A DNA stretch of 64,000 nt. Source: Moheibacter stercoris. Lineage in GTDB: Bacteria > Bacteroidota > Bacteroidia > Flavobacteriales > Weeksellaceae. Shown piece after piece: positions 1-7,249 of this stretch; position 1 is the stretch's first letter, and each line of letters starts with the position of its first letter. Position numbers and translations under genes: made by a program. The notes under the pieces are model-generated. The model ran no database searches. It was given only the letters and a program-made list of their open reading frames with translations, and was not told the DNA's origin. The stretch covers positions 239,685-303,684 of the forward strand of contig NZ_JBEPMO010000002.1 in the NCBI RefSeq assembly GCF_040545805.1. The letters are read 5' to 3'.

Positions 1-218
1 TGATGTTGATCAATTCGGCCAAAAGAGCCGAAACAATGGCGGCTTCTGCGGGGCAAGCAAGTTTTAACTTAGGAAATACCTTGGGCGCGTATTTCGGAGG
101 AATTCCAATTACCTATGGTTTAGCATACAATACGCCTGTTTTGGTTGGTGCCGGAATGGCTTTATTGGGTGTTATGCTGACGTTTGCGTATTTGAGAAGT
201 CAGAGATTTAAGGCATAA
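1..218 (+). CDS. MFS efflux transporter, C-terminal fragment
   Basis: The last ~71 residues of a 12-helix major facilitator transporter whose gene begins left of the window. The segment SAGQASFNLGNTLGAYFGG is the helix-11 signature of DHA1 drug or sugar efflux permeases of the AraJ/YdhP/NepI type. It is followed by one more hydrophobic helix and a short basic tail ending RSQRFKA. It would export a small molecule through the inner membrane; the substrate cannot be told from this end. A hairpin with a T-run about 40 nt after the stop may end its transcript. Confidence 0.8.
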   Translation, partial: MLINSAKRAETMAASAGQASFNLGNTLGAYFGGIPITYGLAYNTPVLVGAGMALLGVMLTFAYLRSQRFKA

Positions 219-259
219 AAAACTTCTTAGAATTCTAACTAATTAAAAAAAAACAAAAT

Positions 260-280
260 GTTCCCATTTCGGGAACTTTT
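260..280 (+). terminator. Hairpin GTTCCC/GGGAAC with T-run; terminator and/or HigA operator
   Basis: A perfect 6-bp inverted repeat (260-265 and 271-276, 5-nt loop) is followed by TTTT. It lies downstream of the MFS gene, so it can terminate it. It also covers the -33 region of the higBA promoter, the usual place for an antitoxin operator. Which role is real cannot be decided here. Confidence 0.45.
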
Positions 281-283
281 CAC

Positions 284-291
284 TATCTTTG
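284..291 (+). promoter_or_regulatory. -7 box TATCTTTG, higBA promoter
   Basis: Exact match to the Bacteroidetes -7 consensus TAnnTTTG. Transcription would start near 297, just before the TTG start codon at 308, which supports that start. Confidence 0.6.
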
Positions 292-307
292 TTCAAATTG
301 ATTCTTT

Positions 308-601
308 TTGCGTGTTATTTCAAAAAAAATATTGAGAGAATTTTGGGAGGTTCATTCAGATATTGAACAGTCCTTAAAAACTTGGTACAAAGAGACTGAA
401 GATGCAAATTGGTCCAATTTTAATGAACTAAAAGAAGTTTATCCGAGTGCCAGTATTTTGGAAAATAATCGTGTATGTTTCAATATCAAAGGAAATCATT
501 ATCGATTAATTGTACGCATTAATTTCGATTACCAAATGATTTGGATTCGATTTATTGGAACACATTCAGAATACGATAAAATCAATGCTAATTCGATTTA
601 A
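308..601 (+). CDS. higB: HigB-type mRNA interferase toxin
   Basis: A 97-residue protein of the HigB family (PF09907), a RelE-fold endoribonuclease that cleaves mRNA and is blocked by its antitoxin. The N-terminus MRVISKKILREFWE matches the usual family start, and that fixes the start at TTG 308; there is no in-frame ATG nearby. Family blocks visible are the W-Y-KE segment near residue 26, SASIL, and the C-terminal YRLIVRINFDYQMIWIRFIGTH. Length is normal. The stop lies 1 nt before the ATG of the antitoxin gene, the toxin-first order typical of higBA. The pair looks intact. Confidence 0.88.
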   Translation: MRVISKKILREFWEVHSDIEQSLKTWYKETEDANWSNFNELKEVYPSASILENNRVCFNIKGNHYRLIVRINFDYQMIWIRFIGTHSEYDKINANSI

Positions 602-602
602 C

Positions 603-962
603 ATGAGTATGAAATTAATAAAAACTGAAGCTGACTATAACTCTGCCTTAGATAGGTTAGAAGAAATATTCGATGCTAAAATGGGAACTCCAGAAGGTGA
701 TGAATTAGAATTATTAGGGGTATTAATTGATCTATATGAAAAGGAAAAGTTTCCAATTGATTTACCAGACCCAATAGAAGCCATTAAATTTCGAATGGAA
801 CAAATGAATTATAATCAGAAAGACTTAGCAGAAATAATTGGTTTAAAAAGTAGAGTAAGTGAAATTTTGAACAAAAAAAGAAAATTAACCTTGGAAATGA
901 TTCGAAATCTAAATGAAAAATTGGACATTCCTTCTGAAGTTTTGATTCAAAACTATAAATAA
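603..962 (+). CDS. higA: HigA-type antitoxin, XRE-family HTH
   Basis: A 119-residue antitoxin that should bind HigB and repress the shared promoter. The ATG at 603, immediately after the higB stop, is chosen; an in-frame ATG at 555 lies inside higB and is unlikely. The N-terminal half (MKLIKTEADYNSALDRLEEIF) is the toxin-contacting region. The C-terminal half carries an XRE helix-turn-helix: MNYNQKDLAEIIGLKSRVSE, then ILNKKRKLTLEMIRNL. This is the standard HigA layout in Bacteroidetes. Confidence 0.88.
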   Translation: MSMKLIKTEADYNSALDRLEEIFDAKMGTPEGDELELLGVLIDLYEKEKFPIDLPDPIEAIKFRMEQMNYNQKDLAEIIGLKSRVSEILNKKRKLTLEMIRNLNEKLDIPSEVLIQNYK

Positions 963-963
963 A

Positions 964-987
964 AAAACCTCCCAAAATGGAGGTTTT
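964..987 (+). terminator. Terminator after higBA
   Basis: Stem AAAACCTCC (964-972) with GGAGGTTTT (979-987), 6-nt loop. A-rich on one side and T-rich on the other, so it can also serve the convergent MBL-rhodanese gene. Confidence 0.75.
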
Positions 988-1023
988 AACTTTATACTTA
1001 TTACAATTCTACTTTATACATTT

Positions 1024-2445
1024 TTAAAGCATCGTCGTTGGACAAACGAATTCCGTTCTTGGAAAAATCTCTGAAGTTTTGATTTTCCCAAATCCACCTT
1101 CCACATTGATTAATTTATCGTAACCTTTGGATTTCGCAATCGAAGCAAAAATTACCGAACGATATCCTCCTGCACAATGCACATAATAGGTTTTATCTTG
1201 TGATGCTTCTTGTAGGTTTTTGTGAATGTAATCAACAGGTAAATTTTGTGCACCTTTTACATGCTCGCTATCAAATTCTCCTTTTCGACGGACATCCAAA
1301 ATATGGATGGAATTGTTTTCTTGATAGGCTTTTTCAAAAGCTACCACGTCAATACTTTCAATACTATCAACTTCTTTTCCAGCTGCTTTCCAAGCATCCA
1401 TTCCACCTTCTAAATACCCCAAAACATTGTCATATCCGATTCGGGAAAGACGCGTAATAACTTCTTCTTCCTTTCCAGCATCTGCTACGAAAATGATTTT
1501 TTGGTTGATGTCTTCAATCACGGTTCCAACCCAAGGCGCAAAATCACCTTGAACTCCGATGAAATAAGCGTTTGGAATGAATCCTTTTACGAATTCATCT
1601 TGATGACGCGTATCCAACACCAATACATCTGCTTCATTTGCTAAGGTTTCAAATTCAGCTACGGTCAATGGTTTTTTATTGCGTTCCAAAACTTCGTTGA
1701 ATCCTAAAAATTCGGTACGATTCATCACCGCATTTTTCGGGAAATAAGCTGGCGAAGGCGTCAAACCTGTGGTCAATTCGACGATGAATTCCTCTTTGGT
1801 CAAAGCGGGATTCAACGCATAATTGGTTTTCTTTTGGTTCCCCAAAGTATCAAAGGTTTCTTTGCTTAAATTCTTTCCACAAGCAGAACCAGCTCCGTGT
1901 GCTGGATAGACAATAATGTCATCGGCCAATGGCATAATTTTATTTCGAAGCGACTCAAACATATGACCCGCCAATTTATCTTGTGTCAAATCGGAAAATA
2001 CGCGTTGCGCCAAATCTGGACGTCCTACATCCCCGATAAACAAAGTATCTCCAGAAAATAAAGCAACTTCTTTTCCATTTTCATCTCTCAACAAAAAACA
2101 AGATGATTCCATGGTATGACCTGGAGTATGCAACAATTCAAATGTAACATTCCCAACTTGGAAAATTTCGCCATCCTTTCCTAAATGGAAATCAAAATTG
2201 GCTTCTGAAGTCGGTCCATAAACAATCGTTGCTCCGGTTTTTTTCGCCAAATCCAAATGACCCGAAACAAAATCGGCATGGAAATGGGTTTCAAAAATGT
2301 ATTTAATTTTCGCGCCATTTTTTTGAGCTTCTTCTACATATTGATCGGTTTCTCTTAAGGGATCAATGATCACAGCTTCTCCCTCGCTTTCAATGTAGTA
2401 AGCAGCGTGAGCTAGGCATTTGGTATAGAGTTGTTCAATTTTCAT
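1024..2445 (-). CDS. MBL-fold hydrolase fused to two rhodanese domains
   Basis: A 473-residue sulfur-handling enzyme. Residues 1-240 are a metallo-beta-lactamase fold of the persulfide dioxygenase/glyoxalase II group: THFHAD (H54, H56, D58), TPGH (H110), SGDTLF (D133) and PAHG (H183) supply the metal ligands. Two rhodanese domains follow (~260-360 and ~370-465). The second keeps its catalytic cysteine in HCAGGYRS (C424). The first has aspartate (D322, VADAGKEE) where the cysteine should be, so it is probably structural. The likely role is oxidation of glutathione-like or protein persulfides coupled to sulfur transfer. A TauE/SafE exporter gene lies directly upstream on the same strand, which fits a sulfite/thiosulfate outlet. 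Confidence 0.9.
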   Translation of the reverse strand: MKIEQLYTKCLAHAAYYIESEGEAVIIDPLRETDQYVEEAQKNGAKIKYIFETHFHADFVSGHLDLAKKTGATIVYGPTSEANFDFHLGKDGEIFQVGNVTFELLHTPGHTMESSCFLLRDENGKEVALFSGDTLFIGDVGRPDLAQRVFSDLTQDKLAGHMFESLRNKIMPLADDIIVYPAHGAGSACGKNLSKETFDTLGNQKKTNYALNPALTKEEFIVELTTGLTPSPAYFPKNAVMNRTEFLGFNEVLERNKKPLTVAEFETLANEADVLVLDTRHQDEFVKGFIPNAYFIGVQGDFAPWVGTVIEDINQKIIFVADAGKEEEVITRLSRIGYDNVLGYLEGGMDAWKAAGKEVDSIESIDVVAFEKAYQENNSIHILDVRRKGEFDSEHVKGAQNLPVDYIHKNLQEASQDKTYYVHCAGGYRSVIFASIAKSKGYDKLINVEGGFGKIKTSEIFPRTEFVCPTTML

Positions 2446-2464
2446 ATCAAATGATTTTGATTAA

Positions 2465-2472
2465 CAAATTTA
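2465..2472 (-). promoter_or_regulatory. -7 box TAAATTTG upstream of the MBL-rhodanese gene
   Basis: Consensus TAnnTTTG about 20 nt before the start codon, so this gene may be transcribed independently of the TauE gene. No clear -33 element. Confidence 0.45.
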
Positions 2473-2498
2473 CAGAAAATGAATGGGTTTTTGAAATG

Positions 2499-2516
2499 AA
2501 CTGATTTCTTTCAGTT
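2499..2516. promoter_or_regulatory. Inverted repeat AACTGA-N6-TCAGTT
   Basis: A perfect 6-bp inverted repeat between the TauE and MBL-rhodanese genes, ~30 nt upstream of the -7 box. It could be an operator for a sulfur-responsive regulator or a weak terminator for the TauE gene; no T-run follows. Confidence 0.3.
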
Positions 2517-2524
2517 TAATCGAT

Positions 2525-3346
2525 TTAGGCATGAACCACAAATTCCATGATAAACATGAATATGGCCATTACCACTATGAAATAAGCAAAGCCTTGTTTC
2601 AATTTTGCACTATTGATGAATTTCGATAAAAATCCACCAATTAGAATTCCAATGAATGAAATTGCCGTGAAAATAATCAGGAAATCCCAGTTGATTTCAA
2701 TTAGATTTCTCGACATATCACCCAAAAAAAATCCAATTAAAGAATTCAAACTTACAATCAACAAAGAAGTCGCCATTGCTTTTTTGATGGGTAATTTGGC
2801 GATTAACATCAAAGCTGGAACAATTAAAAATCCGCCACCAGCTCCAATCAATCCCATAAAAATTCCCAAGAAAAAACCTTCGGTAACGATAAGCGGATGA
2901 AAAACAAATTCTTGATTGGTTCTATTGGCTAAATTGACTTTGGACTTGTTCAACATCGTATAGGCCGCAATGAACATCAAAATGGAAAACAATCCAAACA
3001 TCAACATTCGTCGTGTAAAATCGAAACTTCCAATGTGAAACAAAACATCTGGCAATACAGGCACCAATACACGTCTTACCAACAAAACACCCAAAACAGC
3101 GGGAATTCCGAGGAAAACAACAGCTTTTGCACTGACTAATTTTTCATAAACGCCACGAATTCCACCAAATAACGCTGTAAAACCGACGATAAATAAAGAG
3201 TAAGCAGTTGCCGTTTTTTCGTCTAGATGAAAGAGATAGGCCAATATAGGAATGGATAAAATGGAACCGCCGCTACCGGTTAATCCCATCACAAGCCCAA
3301 TGAAAAGGGCTCCAATATATCCTATAATTTCCGGTATACTCATCAA
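2525..3346 (-). CDS. TauE/SafE (TSUP) family sulfite or organosulfur exporter
   Basis: A 273-residue integral membrane protein of the TSUP family. The two family signatures GLTGSGGSILSIPIL (N-terminal half) and GLIGAGGGFLIVPALML (C-terminal half) mark the internal repeat, each starting a set of about four helices. Such proteins move sulfite, sulfoacetate or thiosulfate across the inner membrane. The start codon overlaps the stop of the upstream ABC-F gene by 4 bp, so the two are translationally coupled. The MBL-rhodanese enzyme encoded next suggests persulfide oxidation followed by sulfite release. The substrate is inferred from context only. Confidence 0.88.
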   Translation of the reverse strand: MMSIPEIIGYIGALFIGLVMGLTGSGGSILSIPILAYLFHLDEKTATAYSLFIVGFTALFGGIRGVYEKLVSAKAVVFLGIPAVLGVLLVRRVLVPVLPDVLFHIGSFDFTRRMLMFGLFSILMFIAAYTMLNKSKVNLANRTNQEFVFHPLIVTEGFFLGIFMGLIGAGGGFLIVPALMLIAKLPIKKAMATSLLIVSLNSLIGFFLGDMSRNLIEINWDFLIIFTAISFIGILIGGFLSKFINSAKLKQGFAYFIVVMAIFMFIMEFVVHA

Positions 3347-5223
3347 TCCTCATTAAGCAGAGAAAGTTCCAACCAACGCATTTCTTTTTCTTCTAACTCT
3401 TGTATGGTGTTTTCCAAATGTAAACTAATTTTTTGAATCGTTTCAAAATCTTGTCCTTGCTTTGAAATTTCCTCTGTTAATTTTTCTTTTAACCCCTGAA
3501 GCTCAACTACTTGAATTTCCAATTCTTCCATTTCTCGCTTCTCTTTGAAGCTTAGTTTACGTGCTGTATTTGAAGGTGTTTCTTTCTGATTTTCAATAGG
3601 TTTTTCTTGCTTTTTATCGGTCTCTTTTGTATTTTTTACGTGAAGAAAATATTCTGTATAATTTCCATTGAACCATGAAATTTTTCCTTCTCCTTCAAAA
3701 ACCATCAATTCGTCTGTCACTTTATCCATGAAATAACGATCGTGGCTTACAATCAACAAACAGCCCTGATAATCGCGTAAGAAATTTTCCAAAACGGTTA
3801 AAGTCGGTAAATCCAAATCATTAGTCGGCTCATCCAAAATCAAAAAATTAGGATTTTCAAAAAGCACAGCGAGTAATTGTAAACGTTTTTTCTCACCACC
3901 ACTCAATTTAGCAATATGCGTATATTGTTGTTCAGGTGAAAATAAAAATTGTTCCATGAATTGGGTAGCAGAAATTTGTTTCCCATTGGAAAGTGGGAAA
4001 TAATCGGCAATTTCTTTGACAAAATCAATGGCGCGCATGTCATCTTTGTAGTCGATTCCGGCTTGACGAAAATGTCCGATTTTTAAAGTTTCACCAATTT
4101 CGATCGTTCCAGAATCGATGGATTCTTGCTGTTCCAAAATCTTCAAAAAAGTTGTTTTCCCTACTCCGTTTTTTCCGATGATTCCGATTTTATTTCCACG
4201 TCCAAACAAATGGGAGAAATTATCCAAAATAACTTTCTCTCCAAATCGCTTGGAAACATTTTGCATCTCAATAATCTTTTGCCCCAAACGCGTCATCTGC
4301 ATGTCCAATTTGACTTCACTTCGGTCAATTTTCTGATGCGCCTTTTCTTTGGTGTCGTAGAAATCATCAATTCTACTTTTGGATTTTGTCGTTCTCGCTT
4401 TGGGTTGACGACGCATCCATTCCAATTCTTTGCGATACAAATTTTGCGCTTTGTCAATTTCAATGGATTGATTTTCGATACGAATCGCTTTATTGGTCAC
4501 ATAGGTTTCGTAATCTCCATTATGAACATAGGTTTGACCTCCTTCCAATTCAATAATTTTCGTACAAATCGCATCCAAGAAATAACGGTCATGCGTCACC
4601 AAAATCATGGTTTTGTTTTCTTTGTTGAGGAAATATTCCAACCATTCCACCATTTCAATGTCCAAATGGTTCGTTGGCTCATCTAAAATCAACAACAAAT
4701 GCCCCGTTTCAAATGTGACATCGATTAAAAATTTCGCTAAGGAAATTCGTTTTCGTTGACCTCCAGAAAGACTTTTAATTTTTTGATCCAAGAAATCAAT
4801 TTTTAATTTCGAAAGAATTTCTTGAATTTTCGATTCGACCAACCAGGCATCAAACTGGTTCATCTTTTCCATCAAATCGATCAATTCTGGATTTCCCGGA
4901 TCATTCTCCATCATTCGCTCATAATCATGGATTAAATCTAAAACGGAATTCGAATGATTGTAAATATAATCTTCCGCTTTTAAATCTTCATTGAAATCGT
5001 CAGACTGTTCAAACAACAAAACTTTTACATCTTTGTTGAATAAAATTTCGCCTGTATCAGAAGTTTCTTTTCCTGCTAAAATTTTCAACAAAGTCGATTT
5101 GCCGCTTCCATTTTTGGCAACCAAAGCAATTTGATCTCCTTCATTGACGTGAAAACTAACATCGCTAAAAAGCGTTCTGATTCCATAAGATTTGGACAGA
5201 TTATTGGCCGATAAATAATTCAT
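3343..5223 (-). CDS. ABC-F family ATPase, Uup-like
   Basis: A soluble protein with two ABC domains and no membrane segments. Walker A motifs are GKNGSGKST and GKNGVGKTT. ABC signatures are LSGGQRKRIS and LSGGEKKRLQ, with LILDEPTNHLD and LILDEPTNDLD as Walker B. ABC-F proteins act on ribosomes or, for Uup, on branched DNA; the C-terminal ~65 residues form a charged coiled coil typical of Uup. An upstream extension of the reading frame (to 5295) is rejected because a consensus promoter lies inside it at 5241-5248. The family start MNYLSANNLSKSYG is at 5223. It overlaps the TauE gene by 4 bp. Confidence 0.9.
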   Translation of the reverse strand: MNYLSANNLSKSYGIRTLFSDVSFHVNEGDQIALVAKNGSGKSTLLKILAGKETSDTGEILFNKDVKVLLFEQSDDFNEDLKAEDYIYNHSNSVLDLIHDYERMMENDPGNPELIDLMEKMNQFDAWLVESKIQEILSKLKIDFLDQKIKSLSGGQRKRISLAKFLIDVTFETGHLLLILDEPTNHLDIEMVEWLEYFLNKENKTMILVTHDRYFLDAICTKIIELEGGQTYVHNGDYETYVTNKAIRIENQSIEIDKAQNLYRKELEWMRRQPKARTTKSKSRIDDFYDTKEKAHQKIDRSEVKLDMQMTRLGQKIIEMQNVSKRFGEKVILDNFSHLFGRGNKIGIIGKNGVGKTTFLKILEQQESIDSGTIEIGETLKIGHFRQAGIDYKDDMRAIDFVKEIADYFPLSNGKQISATQFMEQFLFSPEQQYTHIAKLSGGEKKRLQLLAVLFENPNFLILDEPTNDLDLPTLTVLENFLRDYQGCLLIVSHDRYFMDKVTDELMVFEGEGKISWFNGNYTEYFLHVKNTKETDKKQEKPIENQKETPSNTARKLSFKEKREMEELEIQVVELQGLKEKLTEEISKQGQDFETIQKISLHLENTIQELEEKEMRWLELSLLNED

Positions 5224-5240
5224 GAATAGATTTAAAAAGG

Positions 5241-5248
5241 CAAAGATA
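5241..5248 (-). promoter_or_regulatory. -7 box TATCTTTG, ABC-F promoter
   Basis: Exact TAnnTTTG, 18 nt upstream of the ATG at 5223. It decides the start codon of the ABC-F gene. Confidence 0.6.
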
Positions 5249-5324
5249 AGATTTTGAAACCCGAGAATTTTTGAAAATCTTAAAAGATTATTCACTAAAT
5301 TAGAACAAAGAAAATCAACAACTT

Positions 5325-5726
5325 ATGGACTCATTTAGAGGTTTTGGCTTATTGCTCTTTCGTTTATTTTTAGGCGGACGTATTTTTTTGGGCGTTTGGG
5401 ACAATGTTGTGAACTCAAGCAAAATGGCAGAATTTGCTTCCTTTCTCGATTCTTTCAAAGTTCCTTATCCCAATTTAGCTGCGCCTTTATCGGTCTACGC
5501 CCAAATGATTTGTGGAATTTTAATCATCATCGGACTTCAAACTCGATTTGTCGCTCTTCTCATGATCATCAATTTCTTGGTAGCCTTTTTTGTGGTGGAT
5601 CGACATTTAAGCTTAGAACAAATGACACCTGCATTGGCCATGCTATTTGGTGCTATTTTATTGCTATTTGAAGGTGGCGGACGATTTAGTTTGGATGAAG
5701 TTTTTGATCGCAAGAAATCGGAATAA
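5325..5726 (+). CDS. DoxX family membrane protein
   Basis: A 133-residue protein with four hydrophobic segments, matching the DoxX family (PF07681). The N-terminal LLLFRLFLGGRIFLGVWDNVVN block and the central APLSVYAQMICGILIIIGLQTRF block are typical. Family members are small inner-membrane proteins often linked to redox or thiol chemistry, but the activity of most is unknown. It diverges from the ABC-F gene and is followed 47 nt later by a gene with its own promoter. Confidence 0.8.
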   Translation: MDSFRGFGLLLFRLFLGGRIFLGVWDNVVNSSKMAEFASFLDSFKVPYPNLAAPLSVYAQMICGILIIIGLQTRFVALLMIINFLVAFFVVDRHLSLEQMTPALAMLFGAILLLFEGGGRFSLDEVFDRKKSE

Positions 5727-5751
5727 AGCTTTGGTTGCTTCAGTTTATCTT

Positions 5752-5759
5752 TACCTTTG
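5752..5759 (+). promoter_or_regulatory. Promoter TTTG-N18-TACCTTTG
   Basis: TTTG at 5730-5733 and a consensus -7 box at 5752-5759, 14 nt before the ATG at 5774. Both elements are present with good spacing. Confidence 0.6.
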
Positions 5760-5773
5760 GAAAAAAATAAAAT

Positions 5774-6109
5774 ATGAACAGTTGGTTAGAGTCTTTGGAG
5801 GAAGTTGTTGAAGCCTCATTTTTAAATCAATTCGATGAAATTTATTATTTGAATTCGAAATTATTGGTCGATGAATCTAAATTGGACCAAATCGTTGCTG
5901 ATCAAAAATTAGCCGAATTTTTATCCAAAGAAGATCCTGAATCCGAAGCAGATGTGTTGGATTTTTTCCTTTTAGTGAACGATGACACACAATCTGTCGT
6001 TGTGCTTTTGAGCCCATTTGATTTGTTTACAGATGAATCGATTTTCAAAATTTACGAAAACTTGGAAGAAGATTTAAGTGTTGTTCCAACCATTGAAGTC
6101 GTTATGTGA
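5774..6109 (+). CDS. Hypothetical acidic protein
   Basis: A 111-residue soluble, strongly acidic protein (many D/E, few K/R) that I do not recognise. No signal peptide or membrane helix. It contains hydrophobic strands (DVLDFFLLV, SVVVLLSPFDLF) that suggest a compact alpha/beta fold. It has a good promoter and its stop overlaps the ATG of the amidohydrolase gene by one base (TGATG), so the two form a coupled pair. No function is assigned. Confidence 0.7.
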   Translation: MNSWLESLEEVVEASFLNQFDEIYYLNSKLLVDESKLDQIVADQKLAEFLSKEDPESEADVLDFFLLVNDDTQSVVVLLSPFDLFTDESIFKIYENLEEDLSVVPTIEVVM

Positions 6110-6960
6110 TGAAACCAACTGCCCTCCTACTGATTTACCTAAGTTTTTGTAGTTTATCTGCACAAGAAAAGAAAGTCAAAATTTTTGATGTTCACCTCCA
6201 CGGTGATCCAAAACCAACTGAACAAATTCAGAAATTGAAAGATGGAGGTGTTTACAAAGTTGCCATTAGTACTTCTTGGAATTCGCAAGAAACCTATCAA
6301 TCTGACAAAGAAATTCAAGTTTTACAAGGTTTGATGTTGGGTTGCCCCAATGGGAAAGTTCCGTATAGCGGACAATTTTGTTTCGACAATCAAAAGGATT
6401 TTCCAGATGTCGAATGGGTAGAAAAACAAATTCAATCTAAAAAAATCGATTATATAGGCGAAGTTTTGAGTCAGTATTACGGTATTTCGCCATCTGATTC
6501 TCTTTTTTATCCCTATTACAAATTGGCTGAGAAACACAAAATTCCCGTAGGTATTCATACCGGATTGGCGGGTGCTGGACACGGTTCTCCCAATTTTAAA
6601 GTCAGTTTGGGAAATCCCATTTTAATGGAAGATTTACTCATAGAATTTCCCAATTTAAAAGTTTGGATTATGCACGCTGGTGCTCCTTTTTTGGAAGATG
6701 CCATTGCCTTGATGACCTATTATCCGAATGTCTATGCCGATATTTCTGTGATTTCCAATCCCTATATTTTCAATCCTTCCGAATTTCGACGAATTATGAA
6801 TCGGTTGATAGATGGAGGTTTGGAAGATAAATTGATGTTTGGAACCGATAATGGACCGATCGATAAAATTATTGAAAACATCGAATCATTGGAATTCTTA
6901 ACCCAAGAACAAAAAGAAAAAATCTATTTCACAAATGCCGAAACTTTCTTTTCTAATTAA
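6109..6960 (+). CDS. Exported amidohydrolase-family (TIM-barrel) hydrolase
   Basis: A ~283-residue protein with a signal peptide (MKPTALLLIYLSFCSLSAQ, cleavage after SLSA) and an amidohydrolase-2 fold (PF04909). Metal and active-site strands are visible in order: FDVHLHG (HxH), VGIHTG, VWIMHAG and FGTDNG. The family hydrolyses or decarboxylates small cyclic or ester substrates; this one would act in the periplasm and its substrate is unknown. The ATG at 6109 is preferred over the GTG at 6106. It is coupled to the acidic protein upstream. Confidence 0.8.
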   Translation: MKPTALLLIYLSFCSLSAQEKKVKIFDVHLHGDPKPTEQIQKLKDGGVYKVAISTSWNSQETYQSDKEIQVLQGLMLGCPNGKVPYSGQFCFDNQKDFPDVEWVEKQIQSKKIDYIGEVLSQYYGISPSDSLFYPYYKLAEKHKIPVGIHTGLAGAGHGSPNFKVSLGNPILMEDLLIEFPNLKVWIMHAGAPFLEDAIALMTYYPNVYADISVISNPYIFNPSEFRRIMNRLIDGGLEDKLMFGTDNGPIDKIIENIESLEFLTQEQKEKIYFTNAETFFSN

Positions 6961-6984
6961 TTATCTAAATTCAATAAAATAGCA

Positions 6985-7179
6985 ATGAATTTGAATTTAA
7001 TTGGTGGAATTTCCTTTGGAATCCTTGCGTTATTTTACACTGTTTATTTAGTTAGAGAATACTATTTCGATTTCTCAAAAGAAAAATCCGAAGATTTCAT
7101 TTTTTTACCAAAAGGATTACTAGGGCTAATTCTATTGTACATCATTTCCGGATATTGCTTTTACCAATTTTTCCAATAA
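6985..7179 (+). CDS. Small two-helix membrane protein
   Basis: A 64-residue protein with two predicted membrane helices (residues ~5-25 and ~44-63) joined by a charged loop (DFSKEKSED). It follows the amidohydrolase by 24 nt in the same direction. I do not recognise the family; the hydropathy pattern and codon use suggest a real gene. Confidence 0.55.
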   Translation: MNLNLIGGISFGILALFYTVYLVREYYFDFSKEKSEDFIFLPKGLLGLILLYIISGYCFYQFFQ

Positions 7180-7249
7180 TCAAAACGAAGTTTGGTACGT
7201 ATTCTCAAAAAAAATCAGGATTTTTGCAGATTCAATTGAAGAAAATCCA

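Noticed and set aside
4126..4686. 186-codon open frame inside the ABC-F gene
   Set aside because: Antisense shadow of two clear ABC domains; composition unlike a protein.
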